Source: CAXMST01 sp038206985
GTDB lineage: Bacteria > Actinomycetota > Thermoleophilia > Solirubrobacterales > 70-9
DNA: 30,649 nt
Reading direction: 5' to 3'
Assembly (NCBI GenBank): GCA_038206985.1
Contig: JBBRAH010000036.1
Location: forward strand, 1 to 30,649
Shown: piece after piece, positions 7,286-15,428 of the stretch
Position numbering within the stretch: position 1 is the stretch's first letter
Layout: the number at the start of each line of letters is the position of its first letter
Program-made: the position numbers and the translations under genes
Notes under the pieces: model-generated
The model's database searches: none
Seen by the model: the letters and a program-made list of their open reading frames with translations, nothing else
What the model was told of the DNA's origin: nothing

Positions 7286-8416
7286 TCAGACGAGGCCCAG
7301 GGCCCTCTTCAGGTCGATCACGTGTGCGGCGGCGTCGTCGAGGCGCTCAGGTGGGATGGTTCCGGCGGCGACGGCATCGAGCAGGGCCCGGGCAACCGAG
7401 GGGGCTGCCCCGGGGTCACCGACCTGGACCATGTCCGCGCCCGCGGCGATCGCGGCCACCGCCGCGTCAGGAACCCTGTAGCCGGCGAGGATGGCGCCGG
7501 CCTCGAGGTCGTCGGTGATCGCCGCGCCCTTGAAGCCGGCCTGATCGCGGAGCAGGTCATCGAGGATCGCGGGGGAAAGGGAGGCCGGGGTCACCGGGTC
7601 GTAGGCCGCGTAGAAAGCATGCGAGACGACCACAGCCGGGGCTCCCGCCCCGAAGGCGGCTTCGAAGGGGGGCAGATCCCGGCTGAGGAGCGTCTGCTGG
7701 TCCACGCTGACGGTAGCCGGGCCCAGGTCGGTGTCCTCAGAGGCACCGCCAAGCCCGGGGAAGTGGGAGGGGGCGCAGGCGAGATCCTCGTCCTTGCAGC
7801 CGCGCATCGCCGCGAGTGTCATGCGTCTGACGACCGCCGAGTCATCGGAGAAGGCGCGGTCGGCGATCGGGCTGTCGAGCGTGGCGACGTCGGCGACCGG
7901 GGCCAGGTTGAGGTCGAAGCCCGCGTCCTTCATGGCCGCTGCCGTCTGCCGGGACCAGCCCTGCGCGGCTCCCGTCTCGCCCAGGTCGCCGACGGCGATC
8001 TCACGGGCTTCCGGCGGCAGGTCGGCCAGCGTCCGGTACTCGCCGCCCTCCTGGCGCGCGGCGATCAGCGGCCGTAACGGCGCCCCGTCGCCTTGCGCGC
8101 GGAGCGAATCGGTGAACTGGCGCCCGGCGGCGGCCCCCGGCCAGGAGTCCTCGTCTACGAGGTAGCCGCCCGGCACCTCGGCTCCCGGGGCGATGGCGCC
8201 AACGCCGACGAGCATCACCTGGGCCACCTTCTGCTCGGTGTTCAGGTCGGCGAGCAGTCCCTTGGCCTTGGCCGAGGCCTTCACGGGCTTCACTACGCGT
8301 TCGCCCGTTTCGGGCTCGCCGCCGCCGCGGCTGAACAGCAGCCAGATCAGGGCAGTCGCCGCGACGGCCGTCAAGACTGCGACCGCCCGTCGCCGCAGGA
8401 TCACTTTCCGGTCCAT
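7286..8416 (-). CDS. Membrane-anchored glycoside hydrolase family 3-like protein (NagZ-like, atypical active site)
   Basis: A basic start and a hydrophobic stretch (residues 10-28) form an N-terminal anchor, followed by a linker and a TIM-barrel-like domain. Recognisable GH3/NagZ landmarks are LNTEQKVAQVMLVG (58-71), RQEGGE (121-126), LNLAPVADV (149-), SHFPGLGGASEDTD (217-230), VVVSHAFY (252-259) and ITDDLEAGAI (280-289). NagZ enzymes remove N-acetylglucosamine from muropeptides. The nucleophile-bearing TDD is kept. The usual KHFPGHG is SHFPGLG, the DSH dyad is DTD, and the usual DQEGGR is RQEGGE. Activity on the classical substrate is therefore doubtful. It diverges from lysC. No obvious promoter or Shine-Dalgarno was seen. 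Family assignment is good, function uncertain. Confidence 0.8.
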   Translation of the reverse strand: MDRKVILRRRAVAVLTAVAATALIWLLFSRGGGEPETGERVVKPVKASAKAKGLLADLNTEQKVAQVMLVGVGAIAPGAEVPGGYLVDEDSWPGAAAGRQFTDSLRAQGDGAPLRPLIAARQEGGEYRTLADLPPEAREIAVGDLGETGAAQGWSRQTAAAMKDAGFDLNLAPVADVATLDSPIADRAFSDDSAVVRRMTLAAMRGCKDEDLACAPSHFPGLGGASEDTDLGPATVSVDQQTLLSRDLPPFEAAFGAGAPAVVVSHAFYAAYDPVTPASLSPAILDDLLRDQAGFKGAAITDDLEAGAILAGYRVPDAAVAAIAAGADMVQVGDPGAAPSVARALLDAVAAGTIPPERLDDAAAHVIDLKRALGLV

Positions 8417-8477
8417 CGCGCCGCGATCAAAGCAGTTCCCGGGGTCGCTCGCGCCGGACCGGTCCGGCGGCCCTCTC

Positions 8478-8483
8478 TATCCT
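8478..8483 (+). promoter_or_regulatory. -10 box for lysC
   Basis: TATCCT lies 11 bases before the ATG of lysC, predicting a leader of about five bases without Shine-Dalgarno. No -35 hexamer is evident in the GC-rich upstream bases. Confidence 0.45.
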
Positions 8484-8494
8484 CCCGCCCTCAG

Positions 8495-9814
8495 ATGAAC
8501 GCCGCAGCAGCAGAGCAGCAGTCCGCAGCCGCGCCCGGGAGCGGGCGCGAGCTCGTGGTGATGAAGTTCGGTGGGACCTCAGTTGCCGAGGCCGATGACA
8601 TCAAGCGGGCTGCCCGGCGGATCGTCGCCGCGCGCAAGGCTGGCAAGAACGTTGTCGCCGTGCTCTCGGCGCGGGGCAAGACCACCGACGAGTTGCTGGC
8701 GGCCGCGCGCGAGATCTCCGAGCGCCCGTCGCCGCGGGAGATGGACATGCTGCTCTCAACCGGGGAGCGCATCTCCTGTGCACTCTGCGCGATGGCCATC
8801 TGGGACATGGGGCATGAGGCGATCTCGCTGACCGGCTCGCAGGCGGGCATCGTTACCGACTCCTCCCACACCAAAGCGCGGATCATCGACGTGCGTGCCG
8901 ACCGTATCCGGGCTGCTCTCGACGAGGACAACATCGTGCTCGTGGCCGGCTTCCAGGGTGTCTCGACGGATTCCAAGGACGTGACCACGCTCGGCCGCGG
9001 CGGCTCGGATACCACTGCGGTCGCCCTGGCGGCGGCGCTGCAGGCCGATGTCTGCGAGATCTACACCGACGTCGCCGGGGTCTTCAGCGCCGACCCGCGG
9101 ATCGTCCCCGACGCCCGCAAGCTGACGATGGTCTCCTTCGAGGAGATGCTCGAGATGTCGGCTTCCGGGGCCAAGGTCCTGCAGCTGCGCAGCGTCGAGT
9201 ACGCCCGCAACCACGGGGTCCCAATGCACTGTCGATCCTCCTTCGAGGAGTCCACCGGTACCCTCGTCGTCTCCGAGGACGAAACCATGGAACGCCCACT
9301 CGTAACAGCCGTCACCCACTCCAATGACGAGGCCCGCGTCACGCTGGCCGGGATCGAGAACGAGCCCGGCATCGCGGGCCGGATCTTCACCGGCCTGGCC
9401 GAGGCGAACGTCAACGTGGACGTGATCATCCAGAACGAGCCCGTCTCCTCCGAGCACGGCGCCGACCTCTCATTCACCGTCACCCGCGACGATCTGGCCG
9501 CGGCGCTGGATGCGCTGCGCGCGGCAGGGATCAGCGACGGCGAGGTGCTCACCGACGAGCAGATCGGCAAGGTCTCGATCGTCGGTGCCGGCATGCGCTC
9601 CCACCCGGGAGTCGCGGCCAAGGTCTTCCAGGTCCTTGGCGAGGAGGACATCAACATCCACATGATCTCCACTTCACCGATCAAGATCTCCTGCGTGATC
9701 GCCGCGGATCAGGTCCCGGAGGCTGTGCGCGCTCTGCATACCGCTTTCGAGCTGGGGGAGGAAGCTGTGCACCTCGAGGAGCCCACGAGCGTCCACCACC
9801 GCCCGACTATCTAG
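8495..9814 (+). CDS. lysC: Aspartate kinase
   Basis: It phosphorylates L-aspartate with ATP, the first step towards lysine, diaminopimelate, threonine and methionine. The kinase domain shows VVMKFGGTSV (21-30), STGERIS, TLGRGGSDTTAVALAAAL and CEIYTDVAGVFSADPRIVPDARKL. A C-terminal regulatory part with two ACT repeats begins near VTLAGIENEPGIAGRIF and includes VSIVGAGMRSHPGVAAKVF and INIHMISTSPIKISCVI, implying feedback control by end-product amino acids. At 439 residues it is slightly longer than usual because of an Ala/Gln-rich N-terminal extension of about 18 residues. The frame is open further upstream to 8093, but that part lies antisense to the GH3-like gene, so I choose the ATG at 8495 next to the -10 box. 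asd follows 24 bases later. Confidence 0.97.
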   Translation: MNAAAAEQQSAAAPGSGRELVVMKFGGTSVAEADDIKRAARRIVAARKAGKNVVAVLSARGKTTDELLAAAREISERPSPREMDMLLSTGERISCALCAMAIWDMGHEAISLTGSQAGIVTDSSHTKARIIDVRADRIRAALDEDNIVLVAGFQGVSTDSKDVTTLGRGGSDTTAVALAAALQADVCEIYTDVAGVFSADPRIVPDARKLTMVSFEEMLEMSASGAKVLQLRSVEYARNHGVPMHCRSSFEESTGTLVVSEDETMERPLVTAVTHSNDEARVTLAGIENEPGIAGRIFTGLAEANVNVDVIIQNEPVSSEHGADLSFTVTRDDLAAALDALRAAGISDGEVLTDEQIGKVSIVGAGMRSHPGVAAKVFQVLGEEDINIHMISTSPIKISCVIAADQVPEAVRALHTAFELGEEAVHLEEPTSVHHRPTI

Positions 9815-9823
9815 ACGACGTTC

Positions 9824-9829
9824 TAACCT
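9824..9829 (+). promoter_or_regulatory. -10 box between lysC and asd
   Basis: TAACCT lies nine bases before the ATG of asd in the 24-base gap after lysC, with no Shine-Dalgarno. It suggests that asd can be transcribed separately with a very short leader, in addition to read-through from lysC. Confidence 0.4.
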
Positions 9830-9838
9830 TCCGTCCCT

Positions 9839-10897
9839 ATGAGCGATGGGTTCAAAGTAGGAGTGCTGGGCGCGACGGGTGCCGTCGGGTCCACGATCCT
9901 CCAGGTGCTCGCCGAGCAGGAGTTCCCGGTTGCCCAACTGGTGCCGCTCGCCTCCGCGCGCTCGGCCGGCAGGCGCCTGCCCTTCGCCGACGGCGAAGTC
10001 GAGTGCCGCGAGCTCACCGAGGACTCGATCCAGGGGCTCGACATCGTCATCTCCTCGGCCGGAGGCTCCGTCAGTGCCGAGTGGGCGCCGAAGATCATCG
10101 AGGCCGGGGCCGTCGTCATCGACAACACGAGCTTCTGGCGTATGCATGACGAGGTACCCCTGGTGGTCCCCGAGGTGAATCCCGCCGCCGCCGCCGAACA
10201 CCGCGGCCTGATCGCCAATCCGAACTGCTCGACGATGCAGATGGTCGTGGCGCTCAAGCCGATCCTCGATTTGGCCGGAATCGAGCGGCTCGTTATCTCG
10301 ACCTATCAGTCGGTCTCGGGTACGGGCCAGAAGGCGATTACCGAGCTTCAGGAGCAGAGCCGCGCCGCACTTGCCGGGGAGGCGAGCGCCGCGTCGGTCT
10401 ATCCCCACCAGATCGCCTTCAACGTGCTGCCCCATGTGGAGACCTTCAAGGACGGGGACGACTACACCACCGAGGAGCGCAAGATGATGGCCGAGACCCG
10501 CAAGATCCTCGGCGCCGCGGAGGGTGAGCTCGGCATCTCCGCGACCTGCGCGCGTGTGCCCGTCTTCAGCGCGCACTCCGAGTCGGTGAACCTGCAGACG
10601 CGCGATCCGCTCAGCCCCGAGCGGTGCCGCGAGTTGCTCTCGGCCGCGCCGGGCCTGGTCGTGGTCGACGATCCGGCCGCCGGTCGCTACCCGCTGGCCA
10701 CCGATGCCGCAGGGCGTGACGAGGTGTTCGTCGGCCGGATCCGGCGCGATCCCTCGCACGAACGCTGCCTCAACCTCTGGATCGTCGCCGACAACCTCCG
10801 CAAGGGGGCGGCGACCAACGCCGTCCAGGTTGCCCAGCTACTTGCCGACGAGAATCTGGTCCGGGTTCCCGAGCCTGCGCTCAGCGCCGCGGCCTGA
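9839..10897 (+). CDS. asd: Aspartate-semialdehyde dehydrogenase
   Basis: It reduces aspartyl phosphate to aspartate semialdehyde with NADPH, directly after LysC in the pathway. The Rossmann start KVGVLGATGAVGSTILQVL (6-24) binds the cofactor. ANPNCSTMQMVVALKPI contains the catalytic Cys130, and YQSVSGTGQKAI and RVPVFSAHSESVNLQ (with the catalytic-region His) follow. VGRIRRDPSHERCLNLWIVADNLRKGAATNAVQVAQLL is the typical C-terminal signature. Its length of 352 residues is normal for the bacterial family. The gene is adjacent to and co-oriented with lysC, as in many actinobacteria. Confidence 0.98.
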   Translation: MSDGFKVGVLGATGAVGSTILQVLAEQEFPVAQLVPLASARSAGRRLPFADGEVECRELTEDSIQGLDIVISSAGGSVSAEWAPKIIEAGAVVIDNTSFWRMHDEVPLVVPEVNPAAAAEHRGLIANPNCSTMQMVVALKPILDLAGIERLVISTYQSVSGTGQKAITELQEQSRAALAGEASAASVYPHQIAFNVLPHVETFKDGDDYTTEERKMMAETRKILGAAEGELGISATCARVPVFSAHSESVNLQTRDPLSPERCRELLSAAPGLVVVDDPAAGRYPLATDAAGRDEVFVGRIRRDPSHERCLNLWIVADNLRKGAATNAVQVAQLLADENLVRVPEPALSAAA

Positions 10898-10940
10898 TCC
10901 CTCGCACCGCGACCCCGGTGCGTAGTCCCCTCATAGACCG

Positions 10941-13295
10941 ATGATCGCCGCCTACGCATCGCTGCTGATCATCCTTGGCGCCTCGGCGACGATCGGCCAG
11001 GCGCTGCTCACCCTCGCCGCCGGCGGCACCTCTTCGAATCGCACCCGCGTCTCCTGGATGGCTCCGGCGGTCGGCATTGGATTGCTGCTGGTGCTCGCCG
11101 GGGTCGCCGCCCGCCTGCCCGGGGAGGGGATCACCTCCGCCCTTGTGATCCTCCTGCTCCTGGTTGCCTCGGCCTGGTGGCTTCGCGGCAGGGTCGAGGG
11201 GGTGGGAGAGGCGCTGCGCCTCGCGATCGGGGTCGTTCTGATCTCGACCCTGGCGGCCTCGCTGCCATTCCTGATCGCCGGGCGGGTCGGCATCCTCGGC
11301 GCCGGCCTGATCAACGACGACATGGCCTCACACCTGCTGATCGCCGACTACGTCGCTCACCCGGAGGGCTACGTGCCCACCTTCATCCGCGGCGGCTACC
11401 CGATCGGCCCGCATGCGGTGGTCGTTTCGATCTCGGAGGGTCTGGGCTTCGACCTGGTGGATGTCTTTGCCGGCTTCACCCTGGCTCTCGCGCCGCTCAC
11501 CGGCCTGCTGGCGCTTGGGCTGCTCAGCGATCTGGGCCCGCTGCGGCGGATCACCGGCGCCTGCCTGGTCTCGCTCTCCTACCTGGGTGCCTCCTTCCTG
11601 GCCCAGGGCGCGTTCAAAGAGCCCCTGCAGGCTCTGCTTCTGATGGCCTTTGCCGTGCTGCTGGCGGCGTTGCTCGGTATGGCCACCGGCAGCGGGGAGG
11701 CCCGCGGACTCGGCGGGGTCCACCCGATCAAGCGCGTGCTGCCGCTGGCGATTCTCGCGGCGGCGGCCGTCTTCAACTACAGCCTGCCCGGCCTCCTCTG
11801 GATCGCCGCTGTGGGCGGGGTGGTCGTCGCGGCCCGCGTCCTCGTGGTCAAGCCACGCCCGGAGCTGCCGCCCGATTGGCGCCGTCGCGCCGCCCCCTAC
11901 CTGTTCGGGGCCCTCGGTGTGCTCGTGCTGGCGACCGCTCAGGAGTGGAGCAGGATCGCCGACTTCGCCCGGCTGGAGGCGCTCAACCCGGATCGCTTCG
12001 GTTCCGACCTCGGCAACCTCAAGCAGGCGATCTCGCCGCTTGAGGCGCTCGGCGTGTGGCCGACCGGCGACTACCGGACCGCTGCCGACGCGGCGGGCGT
12101 CCCCGCGATCGCCTTCTATCTGGGCGCGCTCGTCGGTCTTGGCGCCCTGGCTCTCGGGCTGATCGAGTCGCGCCGCCGCGCTCTGTGGGCGCTGCCCGCG
12201 GCCCTGCTTGCGATCGGCCTCGTGTGGGGCGTGACGGCCCTGTTCAGCACCCCCTACATCGCCGCCAAGGCACTGGCGATCGCCGCGCCGGTTGTCATGC
12301 TGCTTGCTGTCCGCGGTCTGCTCAGCCCGAGCGGCGTTCGGTGGACCGCCCTGGCCACGGGCTTCATCCTCCTGGCCGGCCTCTCGAGCTTCCTCGCCCT
12401 GCGCCAGGCCCCTGTACGACCCGACGCCCACTCCGAGGACCTCGCTGAGGTGCGGGAGGTCGTCGAAGGCGAGGAGGTGCTCTTCCTCGGGCGCGACAAC
12501 TTCATCGCCTGGGAACTGCGCGGCTCCGATGAGATCACTGGCGTGGTGACCAACTTCTACTCCGTTGCCGACGCCCGCAGTCGTTTCCAGAAGGGCGAGG
12601 GCGGCGGCGAGAAGTTTGATGTGGACGCAGTCTTCCCCCAGACCCTCGACGACTTCACCTACATCCTCTCGACGACCGGTGGCCCACGCTCGAGCCCGCC
12701 GCCGCGCTTCGAACCGGTGGTCGAGAACGACAGCTACATCCTCTGGGAGCGCACGGGACTCGTCGGTCGCCGCAAGACGCTGGACGAGGGAGTGTTCCCC
12801 GGGGCCGTGCTCGATTGCTCGACGGCGGCCGGTCGCAAGGTTGCGGCGGGACGCGGCACCGCCCAGGTCTGGAACATCGAGCCGGTGATCGAGGGCGAGG
12901 AGGGCTGGGCGCCCACCGCGAACCCGACCCCGGCTCAGCCGGCCTCGATGGAATTGAAGCTCGAGCCCGGTCGCTGGCTGATCTCGCTGGCCTACGACTC
13001 GCGGAGCCCGTTGCGCGTGACCTCGCCCGAGCTCGGGCTCGACGAAGAGGTGGACGCCAACCTCGATTTCCGCGGGCCGAGCCCGTTCTTTCCCGTCGGG
13101 GAGGTCGAGGTCAGCGCTCCGACCACGGCCACGGTCGAAGTGCAAGTGGACGAGCTCGGGCTCATCGGTCGCGCCCTGCGCGCCCCCAACGAGGCTCACC
13201 TGCGCTCGCTGTCGGCAACACCGCTGGGCGTGATTGAGCGCATCCAGCGCCGCCAGGCCTGCGATCGCTACGTCGACTGGTATCGGGTCGGCTGA
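10941..13295 (+). CDS. Large polytopic membrane protein, GT-C glycosyltransferase-like
   Basis: The protein has 784 residues. The first ~500 contain about 11-13 hydrophobic segments, starting at residue 2 (IAAYASLLIILGASATIGQALLTL). The first long external loop carries INDDMASHLLIADYV (Asp126-Asp127), placed like the acidic catalytic pair of GT-C enzymes. GYPIGPHAVVVSISEGLG follows. The C-terminal ~290 residues are soluble and include a region rich in beta-type sequence (LKLEPGRWLISLAYDSRSPLRV) and two cysteines near the end region. This layout fits lipid-linked sugar transferases acting on the outer face, but sequence motifs are weak and the assignment is an inference. The gene stands alone between asd and the flavin oxidase. 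The ATG at 10941 has no clear Shine-Dalgarno. Confidence 0.6.
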   Translation: MIAAYASLLIILGASATIGQALLTLAAGGTSSNRTRVSWMAPAVGIGLLLVLAGVAARLPGEGITSALVILLLLVASAWWLRGRVEGVGEALRLAIGVVLISTLAASLPFLIAGRVGILGAGLINDDMASHLLIADYVAHPEGYVPTFIRGGYPIGPHAVVVSISEGLGFDLVDVFAGFTLALAPLTGLLALGLLSDLGPLRRITGACLVSLSYLGASFLAQGAFKEPLQALLLMAFAVLLAALLGMATGSGEARGLGGVHPIKRVLPLAILAAAAVFNYSLPGLLWIAAVGGVVVAARVLVVKPRPELPPDWRRRAAPYLFGALGVLVLATAQEWSRIADFARLEALNPDRFGSDLGNLKQAISPLEALGVWPTGDYRTAADAAGVPAIAFYLGALVGLGALALGLIESRRRALWALPAALLAIGLVWGVTALFSTPYIAAKALAIAAPVVMLLAVRGLLSPSGVRWTALATGFILLAGLSSFLALRQAPVRPDAHSEDLAEVREVVEGEEVLFLGRDNFIAWELRGSDEITGVVTNFYSVADARSRFQKGEGGGEKFDVDAVFPQTLDDFTYILSTTGGPRSSPPPRFEPVVENDSYILWERTGLVGRRKTLDEGVFPGAVLDCSTAAGRKVAAGRGTAQVWNIEPVIEGEEGWAPTANPTPAQPASMELKLEPGRWLISLAYDSRSPLRVTSPELGLDEEVDANLDFRGPSPFFPVGEVEVSAPTTATVEVQVDELGLIGRALRAPNEAHLRSLSATPLGVIERIQRRQACDRYVDWYRVG

Positions 13296-13326
13296 GCAGC
13301 GAGTCGCCTGCCACGCCGGTGCGCCC

Positions 13327-13332
13327 TAGACT
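13327..13332 (+). promoter_or_regulatory. -10 box upstream of flavin oxidase
   Basis: TAGACT followed by GAACCGATC closely copies the dnaX arrangement TAGACT-CAACCGCTC-GTG. The expected mRNA 5' end is near 13339, where the in-frame codon is ATC. The nearest standard start codon, GTG, comes only at 13363. Confidence 0.5.
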
Positions 13333-13362
13333 GAACCGATCGCCGAGAGTTGTGACATCGCG

Positions 13363-14733
13363 GTGGTTGGGGCAGGGCTGGCAGGCCTGACCGCGGCCCG
13401 GAATCTCAAGGCCGCCGGGCACTCAGTGGTCGTCCTGGAGGCCTCCGAGCGCGTTGGCGGGCGGACGCTCAACCACACCTTTTCCGACGGCACCGTCGTC
13501 GAGCTCGGCGGTCAGTGGGTCGGGCCCACTCAGGATCGTCTCTACGCGCTCGCTCGGGAGCTCGGGGTCGAGCACTACCCGACCTACGACGAGGGCGAGA
13601 GCATCATGCATCGCAACGGCAAGCTGATCCGCTTCAGCGCCGAGACCTTCGGGATCCAGCAGTCCACCTATGGGCTCCCCGCGCACGTGCTCGCCGACCT
13701 CGGGATCGCACAATGGCGGATCGACCGGCTTGCGGAGTCGGTACCGCTGGAGGAGCCCTGGGCGGCCAAGCGGGCCGAGCGCCTCGACTCAGAGACGGTT
13801 GCGACCTGGATCCGCCGCCACGTACACACACCCCTGGGCCGAGATTTCCTCCGCATCGTGGTCGAGGCGGTCTTCGCGGCCGAGCCCGAGGACATCTCGA
13901 TGCTCCACTTCCTCTTCTATCTGCACTCGGGCGGCAACCTCGACATGCTCACCGCGACCACGGGCGGCGCTCAGGAGTCCCGCTTCGTGGGCGGCTCTCA
14001 GGAGATCTCGATCCGGGCGGCCGAGGAGCTCGGGGTGGGCGCCGAGGAGGTCGTCCGGCTCCGGCATCCGGTTCTGGCTGTTACCCGGCGCGAGGAGGGG
14101 GCCGTGCTCTCCGGGGAGTGGGGAACCCTTTCGGCAGCGGCGGTCGTGATCGCGATCCCGCCGGCGGTGATCCCGCAGATCTCCTTCGACCCGCCCTTGA
14201 GCGGCGTTCGCGCCCACCTCCACGCGAAGATGCCGCCCGGCTACGTGATCAAGTGCATGGCTCGCTACGAGGCCCCGTTCTGGCGCCGGGATGGCCTCAG
14301 CGGTCAAGCCGGCAGCCCCGAGCATCCACTTGCGATCACCTTCGACAACTCCCCGCGGGATCAGCGCAGCGGAGTCCTGATCGGTTTCCTCGAGGGTGGC
14401 CACGGACGCAGGGCGGCCGCGCTGGCTCCGGCTGAACGCCGCGACCTGGTGCTTGATGGCTTTGCGACCTACTTCGGCGAGGAGGCCCGCGAGCCGCTCG
14501 AGTACGTGGAGCGGGACTGGGCGGAGGAGGAGTGGATCCGCGGCGGCTACGGTGCCCACCTCGGGCCGGGGACGTGGACGCACTACGGGCACCTGTTGCG
14601 CGAGCCCGATGGGGTGATCCACTGGGCCGGTGCCGAGACGAGCCCGGTCTGGAACGGCTACATGGAGGGTGCGATCCGCTCCGGCGAGCGGGTCGCGGCC
14701 GAGCTCACGCCCGCCTCAGCCGTCGGCGCCTGA
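13363..14733 (+). CDS. Flavin-containing amine oxidase family protein
   Basis: This FAD enzyme oxidises an amine or related substrate with O2. The N-terminus has the dinucleotide fold VGAGLAGLTAARNLKAAGHSVVVLEASERVGGRT, then GTVVELGGQWVGPTQDRLYALARELG. The C-terminus has the second FAD motif VIHWAGAETSPVWNGYMEGAIRSGERVAAEL. A Cys at the covalent-flavin place of human MAO is absent, so FAD is probably non-covalent. The length of 456 residues is typical. The GTG start at 13363 cuts the first beta strand. Upstream in-frame codons read ESCDIA and reach a stop at 13327 without ATG, GTG or TTG, so the true start may be the ATC at 13339. The 3' end overlaps mrpG by 18 bases on the other strand. Substrate unknown. 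Confidence 0.88.
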   Translation: MVGAGLAGLTAARNLKAAGHSVVVLEASERVGGRTLNHTFSDGTVVELGGQWVGPTQDRLYALARELGVEHYPTYDEGESIMHRNGKLIRFSAETFGIQQSTYGLPAHVLADLGIAQWRIDRLAESVPLEEPWAAKRAERLDSETVATWIRRHVHTPLGRDFLRIVVEAVFAAEPEDISMLHFLFYLHSGGNLDMLTATTGGAQESRFVGGSQEISIRAAEELGVGAEEVVRLRHPVLAVTRREEGAVLSGEWGTLSAAAVVIAIPPAVIPQISFDPPLSGVRAHLHAKMPPGYVIKCMARYEAPFWRRDGLSGQAGSPEHPLAITFDNSPRDQRSGVLIGFLEGGHGRRAAALAPAERRDLVLDGFATYFGEEAREPLEYVERDWAEEEWIRGGYGAHLGPGTWTHYGHLLREPDGVIHWAGAETSPVWNGYMEGAIRSGERVAAELTPASAVGA

Positions 14734-15153
14734 GGTCTGGGCTTCCTCGGTCTCGGCTCGCGAGGCCTGGCCGGCAGTCATCTCCTCGGCCGGGGTGTGG
14801 GCCTTCGGATCATTGAGGTCGTGGCCGCTTTCGTCGATTGCCCCGGGCGTACGCATGCATTCCCCGCGGCGATAGGCGCCGCGAGCGATCACGTGGGCGC
14901 CCACAGGCGTGGTGAGGATCAAGAAGACTGCGATCAGCAGCGCCTTGGCGGCGATATCGGCATCACGCGTGGCGAGCGATGCAACGAGCAAGGCGATGAT
15001 CCCGAGGACCACGGCCTTGCCGGCTGCGTGCAGCTGGGTGTAGATATCGGGCATTCGGAAGAGCCCAACCACTCCCAGGGTCGTCATCAGCAGGCCGGTG
15101 AGGACCAGCGCGTCGGCGACGAACGCGTCCCATTCGATTGCCGCTACAGCCAT
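14716..15153 (-). CDS. mrpG: Na+/H+ antiporter subunit MrpG
   Basis: MrpG is a small membrane subunit of the Mrp sodium/proton antiporter. From the ATG at 15153 the 145-residue product has three hydrophobic segments, with the family motif GLFRMPDIYTQLHAAGKAVVLGIIALLVASL (about 30-60) and TTPVGAHVIARGAYRRG (80-96). After residue 100 an extra hydrophilic, Glu/Ala-rich tail of about 45 residues is not usual in MrpG. The start is fixed by homology, and its ATG shares one base with the mrpF stop. Its stop overlaps the convergent flavin oxidase gene by 18 bases. Last gene of the mrp operon. Confidence 0.93.
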   Translation of the reverse strand: MAVAAIEWDAFVADALVLTGLLMTTLGVVGLFRMPDIYTQLHAAGKAVVLGIIALLVASLATRDADIAAKALLIAVFLILTTPVGAHVIARGAYRRGECMRTPGAIDESGHDLNDPKAHTPAEEMTAGQASRAETEEAQTSGADG

Positions 15154-15419
15154 CAGAAGATCTTCCCCCTGCTGTAGAAGCGGGCGGCGGCGAGTGAGCC
15201 CATGAAGCCGAGCAGGGCGAGCAGCAGCGCAGCATCGAGGAAGTACGAGACACCCTCGGCGTCGGAGAGCAACACGAGGATCCCCACCAGGACGAGGATC
15301 AGCGTGTCGAGAGCGAGGATCCTGCTGGACGCGGTACGAGCACGCAGCACGAGGACGCCGCAGGGGACGATCAACAACGCGAGCCACAGGGTGGCGATCT
15401 GAAAGACGGTCTCGTGCAT
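15153..15419 (-). CDS. mrpF: Na+/H+ antiporter subunit MrpF
   Basis: The 88-residue protein has three predicted membrane helices: ATLWLALLIVPCGVLVLRA, RILALDTLILVLVGILVLLS and SYFLDAALLLALLGFMGSLAAARF. The motif (R/S)ILALDTL with a conserved Asp is typical of MrpF. Length is normal. The ATG at 15419 lies nine bases after the mrpE stop, and its own stop overlaps the mrpG ATG. MrpF is small but required for a functional Mrp complex in characterised systems. Confidence 0.94.
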   Translation of the reverse strand: MHETVFQIATLWLALLIVPCGVLVLRARTASSRILALDTLILVLVGILVLLSDAEGVSYFLDAALLLALLGFMGSLAAARFYSRGKIF

Positions 15420-15428
15420 GCGCCCTAC

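Noticed and set aside
8093..8494. N-terminal extension of aspartate kinase
   Set aside because: The extension is antisense to the GH3-like gene and includes its promoter side. The kinase fold starts right after the ATG at 8495.
11328..13199. 623-codon open frame on the minus strand
   Set aside because: It is antisense to the polytopic membrane protein. Its translation is Gly/Arg/Glu-rich without domains, as expected from the complement of a GC-biased gene.
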